Source: Firmicutes bacterium UBA1065 (GTDB taxonomy: Bacteria; Bacillota; Clostridia; Tissierellales; Sedimentibacteraceae). Taken from it: 8,047 bases of DNA. Below, one piece after another: positions 1 through 5,286 of the stretch; position 1 is the stretch's first letter; each line of letters starts with the position of its first letter. The translations under genes were made by a program, and so were the position numbers. The notes beneath the pieces are model-generated. The model ran no database searches and was not told the origin of the DNA. It was given only the letters and a program-made list of their open reading frames with translations. The DNA lies in contig DCDC01000182.1 of assembly GCA_002316225.1 (NCBI GenBank), forward strand, positions 1 to 8,047. The letters run 5' to 3'.

Positions 1-1
1 C

Positions 2-1270
2 ATTATTATGGCAGGCGGCAATCCCTTAGCCGGATTGGATATGTCCTTTAATAAGTTAATAGCAGTGCTTGCCAGCTCCTGGAATGTGAAGATTATTCTT
101 TTTGCTACATTAATCGGAGGAATAATCAAATTGATGCAGGAATCAGGGGCAGTTACAGGATTAATTAAGTGGCTTCAAAAGCAGGCAAACGTTACAACAC
201 CGGAAAAAGCGCAATTTCTTACATGGCTGATAGGTGTAGTATTGTTCTTCGATCAGTACACATCTGAAGCTGTAACGGCAACCATAGGTAAAACGTTGGC
301 CAACAATTACGGATATTCCAAAGAAAAGGTTGCTTATATTGTTGACTCAACTGCTTCACCTATGTGTGCCTTGCTTCCGTTGAACTCCTGGGGTGCATAT
401 ATAATTGGTTTACTGGCTACACTTGAAGTTACGGATACAATGTCAGTCATGTTGAAGGCGCTGCCTTTTAACTTTTACTGTATTATTGCTTTATTAATAG
501 TTCCTCTAATGATTTTTAAAAAATGGAATATTGGAAGCATGAAGACTGTTGAAGAAAATTATGTAGCAAGTGAAGAAATAGCTATTGATACGACGGAAGA
601 TGAACGGGTAGCTTCACCAATGTTAGTAATTATACCAATTTTAGCAATTATTGTAACTGTTATTGCTTCACAATACATAACCGGCAAGGGTGTTTTCTCT
701 GATGGGGATACTTCTACATCAGTTTTCTATTCAATGCTGATTGGCAATGCGGTTGCAATACTTCTTTGCATGAAATCAGCAGGAATGAAAGGCAAAGAGA
801 CAGTTAAACTATGTCTTGATGGATGCCTGGAAATGGTACCGATAGCAATGCTGCTGGTATTTGCATTTTGTTTAAGCGGTATTTGCAGCGAATTAGGTGT
901 TGGTACATACATCTCAACACTGACAGCAGCTCATATATCAGGAAAAGTTATTCCTGTCCTGGTATTCATTGTGGCTTGCTTAATGTCCTTTGCAACAGGT
1001 TCATCCTGGGGAACGTTTGCAATTGTGATACCAATAATTGTACCCATGGCAGAAGCAAATGGAGTTCCACTTTACCTATTAGTTGCATCAATGTTATCAG
1101 GAGCTATCATGGGCGACCACTGCTCGATGATCTCTGATTCAACGGTATTGGCTTCAGTGTTCAGTGGATGTGATAATGTAAGCCACTTTAAAACACAATT
1201 ACCATATGCCCTAATATCTGCAGGAATATCAGCAGTTCTGTTTTTGTTAGTTGGCATAATAATGATTTAA
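2..1270 (+). CDS. NhaC-family Na+/H+ (or Na+/organic anion) antiporter, 5' end cut off by the window
   Basis: This is a polytopic inner-membrane secondary transporter of the NhaC type (COG1757-like). Counting from the ATG at 8, visible signatures are FDQY (81-84), VDSTASP (112-118), GSSWG (331-335), GDHCSMISDSTV (369-380) and CDNVSHFKTQLPYA near the C-terminus. Long hydrophobic segments surround them, and an acidic hydrophilic loop lies at about 175-202. The frame stays open to the left edge. The ATG at 8 falls in AGGNPLAG, which in relatives lies after a first membrane segment, so roughly 35-45 N-terminal residues are probably missing. It is the first visible gene of an operon with the ThDP enzyme 21 bases downstream. 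Family members exchange Na+ for H+ or, in the malate/lactate antiporter MleN, for organic acids. The metabolic neighbours favour substrate or product exchange over pure pH homeostasis, but this is inference. The usual second Asp of FDDY is Gln here. Confidence 0.85.
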   Translation: MIMAGGNPLAGLDMSFNKLIAVLASSWNVKIILFATLIGGIIKLMQESGAVTGLIKWLQKQANVTTPEKAQFLTWLIGVVLFFDQYTSEAVTATIGKTLANNYGYSKEKVAYIVDSTASPMCALLPLNSWGAYIIGLLATLEVTDTMSVMLKALPFNFYCIIALLIVPLMIFKKWNIGSMKTVEENYVASEEIAIDTTEDERVASPMLVIIPILAIIVTVIASQYITGKGVFSDGDTSTSVFYSMLIGNAVAILLCMKSAGMKGKETVKLCLDGCLEMVPIAMLLVFAFCLSGICSELGVGTYISTLTAAHISGKVIPVLVFIVACLMSFATGSSWGTFAIVIPIIVPMAEANGVPLYLLVASMLSGAIMGDHCSMISDSTVLASVFSGCDNVSHFKTQLPYALISAGISAVLFLLVGIIMI

Positions 1271-1276
1271 TGCATT

Positions 1277-1282
1277 AGGAGG
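1277..1282 (+). promoter_or_regulatory. Ribosome binding site deciding a TTG start
   Basis: A perfect AGGAGG lies 9 bases before the TTG at 1292. No ATG or GTG in this frame is comparably placed, so the ThDP-enzyme gene most likely starts with TTG. Confidence 0.85.
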
Positions 1283-1291
1283 AAAACAAAA

Positions 1292-3046
1292 TTGAAGAAT
1301 TTGAAAGGTTCTGACTTATTAATTAAGTGCCTCGCAGATTTAGATCTCAATTGTGTGTTTGGAATGGGTGGCCATGGAAATATGGCAACTCTGGATGCAC
1401 TGTACAAGGCAGAAAAAGAAAGGGGTTTTAAGACATACATAGTTCATGACGAGTCTGTAGGGGCCGCAGCTGCCGGTGGTTACTTCAAGGCAACCGGAAA
1501 ACCGGGATTGTTATTTGTTACAAATGGACCGGGTATGATGCAGGCGATTCCCGGACTTGTTGAACAAGCAATGGAGAACAGTGCAATTATAGTTGTTAGT
1601 GGAGATATTCCAACAGCCCAATGGGGTTATGGGGCCGAAGAAGAATTAGATATTTATCAGGATGATGATCAGACAACTCTGTATCGGGGTTTTGCAAAGA
1701 GAATATTTAATGTTGTTGACCCTAAACAAATACCTGATGCTGTTGTCAGAGCTTATACAACAGCCATGGGTGGAAGAACAGGGGTTGTGCTTATTAACAT
1801 TCCTGTAGATGTTCAAAGCAAAGTAATTACAAAGGAAATGCTTGAAAAAGACTACAGGCTGAAAGAAAGGGCAATTATAGACAGACCAAGAGGCAGCAGG
1901 GAAGCTGTTGAAAAGGCTGCTGAATTATTGGCAAATGCAGAAGCTCCGATGATTATTTGTGGTGTTGGGGCTGTAATTTCTGATGCCAGTGATGAAGTAA
2001 TTGAATTGGCCGAATTACTGGATGCTCCTGTGGGCACAGCCTACATGGGTCAAGCTATTATTGGCGGAAACAATCCCTACTATGCAGGAAGAGTTGGAGG
2101 ATGGGGCAACAAGTATGCTAATCAAGCAGCATGGAATTCTGATGTTATAATAACATTAGGCAACAAATTTGACGAGGATGAAACAGGTGCATGGGAAGTT
2201 GGAGATACTTACAATATTAAAAAGACAAAGATTATTCATGTACACATTGATCCAAGAGAATTAGGTAAAATTTATCCTACGGAAGTTGGAATCCATGGTG
2301 ATCCCAAGGAAGTTCTAAGGGAGATTATAACCCTGATTAAGAAAAAAGGAAAGACCTTTAACAGAGGTACAAAAGAAGCTATAGCAAAAGCAAGAGCTGA
2401 GTACTACGAAGAAATGAAAGAATACAGGGAAAGCAACAATGTACCTATTAATCCTTTCCGTTTTGTCAAGGAATTGGAAGAAGTATTTCCCAAAAACGGC
2501 ATCCAGGTTGGTGCGGCAATATGTGCAAGAAATTACTATTGCCACGACAATCCCAGGAGTGCCTACTATGGTTATGGAATGGGATTAATAGGAACGACCC
2601 TGGCGCAGGCTCTGGGTTTTGCAGTTGGATGCCCTGACAGGAAAATTGTGTCGGTTGAAGGAGATGGAGGATTTCTAATCCATTCCAGTATGCTGGCTAC
2701 AGCTGCTGAATATAATCTTCCTATAACTTGGATAATAGTTAACAACTCATCTTATGGAACAGTTTGGGGATTGCAGAGGCAATACTTTGAAAACCGATCA
2801 ATATTTACGGAATTCAAGTATGAAAATGATGATGTCTATGTACCGGATTATTCAAAAATAGCAGAGGGCTTTAGAGTAAAGGGATTTAGGGTTGAAAAAC
2901 CCGAAGACATAAAGCCTGTATTGGAAGAAGCACTGGCATATAACGGACCAACCCTGGTTGATGTTGTGGTTGACAGAATATTCAGCAGTACTCCACCTAC
3001 CGTAAGCAGATGCGGATGGGACAAATATTATCCTGCTTGGGAATGA
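1292..3046 (+). CDS. ThDP-dependent enzyme of the acetolactate synthase-like superfamily, substrate unknown
   Basis: This 584-residue protein has the three-domain plan of ThDP decarboxylases and carboligases. The N-terminal PYR domain (about 5-175) carries the cofactor-activating Glu54 in HDES and the NGPG loop (78-81). The central domain spans about 200-350. The C-terminal PP domain (about 385-560) carries GDG (457-459), 24 residues, then NN (484-485), the classic ThDP/Mg2+ motif. Length fits acetolactate synthase, sulfoacetaldehyde acetyltransferase or oxalyl-CoA decarboxylase. Glu54 argues against glyoxylate carboligase, which lacks this Glu. The region after NN (SSYGTVWGLQRQYFENRSIF) and the tail ending CGWDKYYPAWE do not match the acetolactate synthase or Xsc patterns I know, and no small regulatory subunit or acetolactate decarboxylase gene is adjacent. 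It is cytoplasmic and lies between the antiporter and the Ald-like gene, so it probably acts on the 2-oxo acid made by the latter. Superfamily assignment is secure; the reaction is not. Confidence 0.88.
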   Translation: MKNLKGSDLLIKCLADLDLNCVFGMGGHGNMATLDALYKAEKERGFKTYIVHDESVGAAAAGGYFKATGKPGLLFVTNGPGMMQAIPGLVEQAMENSAIIVVSGDIPTAQWGYGAEEELDIYQDDDQTTLYRGFAKRIFNVVDPKQIPDAVVRAYTTAMGGRTGVVLINIPVDVQSKVITKEMLEKDYRLKERAIIDRPRGSREAVEKAAELLANAEAPMIICGVGAVISDASDEVIELAELLDAPVGTAYMGQAIIGGNNPYYAGRVGGWGNKYANQAAWNSDVIITLGNKFDEDETGAWEVGDTYNIKKTKIIHVHIDPRELGKIYPTEVGIHGDPKEVLREIITLIKKKGKTFNRGTKEAIAKARAEYYEEMKEYRESNNVPINPFRFVKELEEVFPKNGIQVGAAICARNYYCHDNPRSAYYGYGMGLIGTTLAQALGFAVGCPDRKIVSVEGDGGFLIHSSMLATAAEYNLPITWIIVNNSSYGTVWGLQRQYFENRSIFTEFKYENDDVYVPDYSKIAEGFRVKGFRVEKPEDIKPVLEEALAYNGPTLVDVVVDRIFSSTPPTVSRCGWDKYYPAWE

Positions 3047-3065
3047 CCGGAAAGGAGAGCAAAAA

Positions 3066-4187
3066 ATGAAAATTGGTATTGTAAAAGAAATAAAACCCAG
3101 CGAATACAGGGTAGCTGCTATACCTGCTGGTGTAAGAGAATTGGTTAGAAATGGCCATGAAGTAATTATTGAACATGATGCAGGCATTGGGAGCGGCTTT
3201 ACAGATGAAATGTACGAAAAAGCCGGGGCCAGGATTGTAGATAAGGCAGAAGAAGTCTGGACAAGTGTTGATATGATTTATAAGGTGAAGGAAATATTTC
3301 CTGAAGAATTTAAGTATTTAAGAGAAGACTTAATCATATTGACATACATTCACTCAAATGCCCACCTGGAACAGACCAAGGCCTTGATGGAGTCTAAGTG
3401 CATTTCTATTGCATACGAGGATATTTCTGATGATAAGGGACAATGGCCGCTTTTAAGCCCAATGAGCGAGCTTGCTGGTAAGGGTGGTTTCCTGGCAGCC
3501 CTTCATTTCTCACAGACAATCAACGGCGGAACAGGGAAGTTGCTTGCCAATGTTTGTGGTGTTGAAACACCGGTTATTACTATCATTGGCTGTGGAAATT
3601 CAGGTTTTGGTGCTTGCGAATTGGCAGCTGCATTTGGAAACAAAGTAAATGTTCTTGACATTAACTATGATGCCATGATGGAAGCAAAGAAACGCCTGCC
3701 TAAAAATGTAACCTTCATGTTTTCCAATAGAGAAAACCTGGTAGAATGCATGAAGACCTCTGATGTTATCATTAACTGCGTCTTGTGGCCAAAAACCCGT
3801 AAAGATCATCTGATATACAGGGAAGATCTTAAGCTGATGAAGAAGGGTGCGATGATTATCGACGTGGCATGCGATGAAGGCGGTGCAATTGAAACTTGCC
3901 ACAGCACCTGCCATTCAGATCCAATTTATTATGTTGATGGTGTTATGCACTATTGCGTGGACAATATTCCATCAGCATTTGCCCAGACTGCATCTACAAC
4001 TCTTTGCAATGCAACTCTTCCCTATGCCCTTGCTATTGCTAATAAGGGTGTAAGGAAAGCACTTAAGGATGACAGACACTTAAGAAGGGGATTGACCACG
4101 ATTGATGGCAAGCTGACTCTTCTTGAAACAGCAGAAAAATTAAATCTGCCTTATACCAATGCAGAAGAAATAGTGATGACTTTCTAA
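3066..4187 (+). CDS. Alanine dehydrogenase-family NAD-dependent amino acid dehydrogenase
   Basis: This 373-residue protein matches the usual length of alanine dehydrogenase. The N-terminal AlaDH/PNT domain opens MKIGIVKEIKPSEYRVA. Residues known to be catalytic or substrate-binding in Ald fall at the same numbers here: Arg15, Lys75, His96 and Asp270. The Rossmann motif GCGNSG (175-180) is followed by Asp198, which favours NAD over NADP. The expected reaction is reversible oxidative deamination of L-alanine, or a similar small amino acid, to 2-oxo acid, NH4+ and NADH in the cytoplasm. The start is fixed by AGGAG 8 bases upstream. It lies 19 bases after the ThDP gene and is probably co-transcribed with it. 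Oddities: the stretch from 138 to 166 (KGGFLAALHF to CGVE) differs from the Ald pattern AGRMS...GG.PGV, and the segment 277-298 is Cys/His-rich (TCHSTCH, HYC). Another member of the AlaDH/PNT family with a different substrate is possible. Confidence 0.85.
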   Translation: MKIGIVKEIKPSEYRVAAIPAGVRELVRNGHEVIIEHDAGIGSGFTDEMYEKAGARIVDKAEEVWTSVDMIYKVKEIFPEEFKYLREDLIILTYIHSNAHLEQTKALMESKCISIAYEDISDDKGQWPLLSPMSELAGKGGFLAALHFSQTINGGTGKLLANVCGVETPVITIIGCGNSGFGACELAAAFGNKVNVLDINYDAMMEAKKRLPKNVTFMFSNRENLVECMKTSDVIINCVLWPKTRKDHLIYREDLKLMKKGAMIIDVACDEGGAIETCHSTCHSDPIYYVDGVMHYCVDNIPSAFAQTASTTLCNATLPYALAIANKGVRKALKDDRHLRRGLTTIDGKLTLLETAEKLNLPYTNAEEIVMTF

Positions 4188-4211
4188 GCTGATAAGACAA
4201 TAAGAGTAAAA

Positions 4212-4250
4212 AAGAGCTCTGAATACGTAATATGAGAATTCAGGGCTCTT
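4212..4250 (+). terminator. Hairpin at the end of the antiporter-ThDP-Ald operon
   Basis: Arms 4212-4224 (AAGAGCTCTGAAT) and 4238-4250 (ATTCAGGGCTCTT) pair over 13 bp with one G-U wobble and a 13-base loop. The plus-strand T-tract is weak (CTTCTAAC). Read on the minus strand, the hairpin is followed by TTTTTAC, so it may work better in that direction. It begins 24 bases after the stop codon. Confidence 0.65.
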
Positions 4251-4256
4251 CTAACG

Positions 4257-4281
4257 TCGAATGAATATTATTCGATTTGTT
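4257..4281 (+). terminator. Possible second weak terminator hairpin
   Basis: TCGAAT (4257-4262) pairs with ATTCGA (4270-4275) across a 7-base loop and is followed directly by TTTGTTT. The stem is short and AT-rich. It may back up the preceding hairpin, or it may be only a protein-binding dyad. Confidence 0.35.
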
Positions 4282-4287
4282 TATAAA

Positions 4288-4337
4288 TGACAAATATATA
4301 ATCAGTTATAAATGCCTATAGATTGAGATATTTGTCA
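4288..4337. repeat. 10-bp perfect inverted repeat upstream of the regulator promoter
   Basis: TGACAAATAT (4288-4297) is exactly reverse-complementary to ATATTTGTCA (4328-4337), with 30 bases between. The right arm ends 8 bases before the -35 hexamer. A TGTCA/TGACA pair (4333-4337, 4347-4351) also straddles into the -35 box. It may be a site for an activator or looping repressor; no protein can be named. Confidence 0.5.
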
Positions 4338-4345
4338 GAAGAATC

Positions 4346-4374
4346 TTGACATTCGTTTTTAAGGACAATATAAT
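4346..4374 (+). promoter_or_regulatory. Consensus sigma-A promoter for the GntR regulator
   Basis: TTGACA (4346-4351), a 17-base spacer, then TATAAT (4369-4374): both hexamers and the spacing are ideal. Transcription should start near 4381, giving an untranslated leader of about 130 bases before the ATG at 4511. A promoter this strong in front of a regulator suggests it is normally held down by repression. Confidence 0.85.
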
Positions 4375-4388
4375 GAATAATATCATTT

Positions 4389-4398
4389 TTGTATACAA
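4389..4398. promoter_or_regulatory. GTATAC palindrome, candidate GntR autoregulatory operator
   Basis: TTGTATACAA is a perfect 10-bp palindrome lying about 8-18 bases after the predicted transcription start. It has the T-x-GT-N2-AC-x-A layout typical of FadR-subfamily operators. The same TGTATACA core recurs in the racemase promoter (5217-5224), supporting binding by the regulator encoded here. Confidence 0.65.
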
Positions 4399-4495
4399 TG
4401 TTTTGCACAAACTAAGATGTTTGACAAAAAATCAAAATATTGTTTCGATAAATTAACAGGAGCGGTTTCCCGGCTCTTAATCATTATATATAATG

Positions 4496-4500
4496 AGAGG
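4496..4500 (+). promoter_or_regulatory. Ribosome binding site favouring the 4511 start
   Basis: AGAGG ends 10 bases before the ATG at 4511. The alternative in-frame ATG at 4493 overlaps this site, and its nearest Shine-Dalgarno-like AGGAG (4458-4462) is 30 bases upstream, too far away. The later start is therefore preferred. Confidence 0.65.
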
Positions 4501-4510
4501 AATAGAATAT

Positions 4511-5164
4511 ATGATAGCGGATGAGAGGAACGATGTGCCCAGAAAAAGCAAATCAGATATTGCCTATGAATATATTAAGAAGGGGATAATTGAAAAAAAG
4601 TTTTTTCCTGGCAATCAAATTATTGAGGAAGATATAGTGAAAGCTACCGGTGTGAGCAGGACTTCTGTCAGAAAGGCTTTAAATCTGCTTCAATATGAAG
4701 GGATATTGGAAGGAAAGACTACAAGGGGAATTATCGTTGCCAAGCATAGTGTTGAAGATATAATATCAACTTTCCGGATAAGAGAAGTGTTAGAGACCAA
4801 TGCTTTTGAACTCGCTGTTAAAAATATTGATGATGAAGCAATTCAAAAGATGAAGGAATATAATGAAGGGTTGAGAAAAGTCTCCAGAAATTTTAATATA
4901 ATTGATTTTGTGAAATATAATAAAGACTTCCACTGGGTAATTGCAACAGCCACAAAGGACAAATATTATATGAAATATCTAAATGAAATATATAATAATA
5001 TCGCGGTATATCTTTTATTCTATAACAGTACGGTAGATGACAAGCGCTCAATAGGTTACCATAACACCATAATTGAAGCTTTGATTGAAGGCGATGTGGA
5101 AAAAGGAAAGGCAGCAATAATTGCTGATAATTATTGTGGAATAGAAGACCTTGCGATAAAGTAA
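4511..5164 (+). CDS. GntR-family transcriptional regulator, FadR/FCD subfamily
   Basis: From the ATG at 4511 this is a 217-residue cytoplasmic regulator (223 if the ATG at 4493 is used). Residue numbers below use the longer form. A winged helix-turn-helix spans about 17-85: SDIAYEYIKKGII, then PGNQIIEEDIVKATGVSRTSVRKALNLLQYEGIL and the wing TTRGIIVA. An all-helical FCD ligand domain follows (about 90-215), with FRIREVLE, the NKDFHWVI helix and YHNTIIEALIEGD. FCD regulators usually sense carboxylic acids through a metal held by Asp and three His. Here His147 and His190 are present, but by eye the usual Asp aligns with Asn143 and the final His with Asp212. It has its own strong promoter and a GTATAC palindrome near the start site, which suggests autoregulation. 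A strong terminator separates it from the racemase gene, whose promoter carries the same motif. Likely targets are the racemase gene and perhaps the upstream operon. Confidence 0.9.
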   Translation: MIADERNDVPRKSKSDIAYEYIKKGIIEKKFFPGNQIIEEDIVKATGVSRTSVRKALNLLQYEGILEGKTTRGIIVAKHSVEDIISTFRIREVLETNAFELAVKNIDDEAIQKMKEYNEGLRKVSRNFNIIDFVKYNKDFHWVIATATKDKYYMKYLNEIYNNIAVYLLFYNSTVDDKRSIGYHNTIIEALIEGDVEKGKAAIIADNYCGIEDLAIK

Positions 5165-5179
5165 GGGATTTCCTTGCAG

Positions 5180-5205
5180 GCAGGACGTATTGTCCTGCTT
5201 TTTTT
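5180..5205 (+). terminator. Intrinsic terminator of the GntR gene
   Basis: GCAGGAC (5180-5186) pairs perfectly with GTCCTGC (5192-5198) around a 5-base loop and is followed by seven T residues (5199-5205). It lies 15 bases after the stop codon. Its T-tract runs into the operator and promoter of the next gene. Confidence 0.92.
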
Positions 5206-5237
5206 GTACTTGACCATGTATACAAATTAGAGTACAA
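5204..5237. promoter_or_regulatory. 34-bp symmetric operator-like element over the racemase promoter
   Basis: An 8-bp palindrome TGTATACA (5217-5224) sits exactly at the centre of outer 7-bp inverted arms TTGTACT (5204-5210) and AGTACAA (5231-5237), with 6 bases on each side between core and arm. All three parts share the axis at 5220.5. The element fills the space from the -35 to the -10 box, so bound protein would block RNA polymerase. The core matches the palindrome in the GntR promoter. Confidence 0.65.
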
Positions 5238-5238
5238 T
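5210..5238 (+). promoter_or_regulatory. Sigma-A promoter of the racemase-family gene
   Basis: TTGACC (5210-5215), a 17-base spacer, then TACAAT (5233-5238): five of six matches in each box and ideal spacing. Predicted transcription start is near 5245, about 40 bases before the ATG. The operator-like palindrome fills the spacer. Confidence 0.8.
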
Positions 5239-5286
5239 TATTTAATAAATGGTTAGCATAGCTTATAAGAAATTTGAGGTGTATCT

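Larger units (their letters stand above)
4188..4510. other. Long intergenic regulatory region
   Basis: About 320 AT-rich non-coding bases between the Ald-like gene and the regulator. It holds, in order, a 13-bp terminator-like hairpin (4212-4250), a short second hairpin followed by TTTGTTT (4257-4281), a 10-bp perfect inverted repeat with a 30-base gap (4288-4337), a consensus sigma-A promoter (4346-4374), a GTATAC palindrome (4389-4398) and an untranslated leader of about 130 bases. No convincing small ORF and no recognised riboswitch were seen. Confidence 0.7.

Noticed and set aside
1292..3046. Assignment as sulfoacetaldehyde acetyltransferase (Xsc) in a taurine pathway, given the adjacent Ald-like gene
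   Set aside because: The sequence around the catalytic Glu and after the NN motif does not resemble Xsc as I know it, and no taurine aminotransferase or phosphotransacetylase gene is present in the window.
2315..3914. Minus-strand open frames of 76-111 codons opposite the ThDP and Ald-like genes
   Set aside because: They lie wholly or almost wholly opposite strongly supported plus-strand genes and have no recognisable domains or convincing ribosome binding sites, so they are shadows.
4421..4450. Second TTGACA (4421-4426) as another promoter for the regulator
   Set aside because: At 17-18 bases downstream only TTCGAT or TCGATA is found, a poor -10 box, while an ideal promoter lies 75 bases upstream.
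4493..4510. ATG at 4493 as the start of the GntR gene
   Set aside because: Its only Shine-Dalgarno-like sequence is about 30 bases away, whereas AGAGG is well placed for the ATG at 4511. It is not fully excluded.
4188..4510. Riboswitch, tRNA or small RNA in the long intergenic region
   Set aside because: No cloverleaf and no known riboswitch core could be seen. The elements found are explained by a terminator, a promoter and protein-binding dyads.
4493..4530. Direct repeat ATGAGAGGAA at 4493-4502 and 4521-4530
   Set aside because: The copies are short, purine-rich, around a ribosome binding site and out of frame with each other. This is most likely chance.
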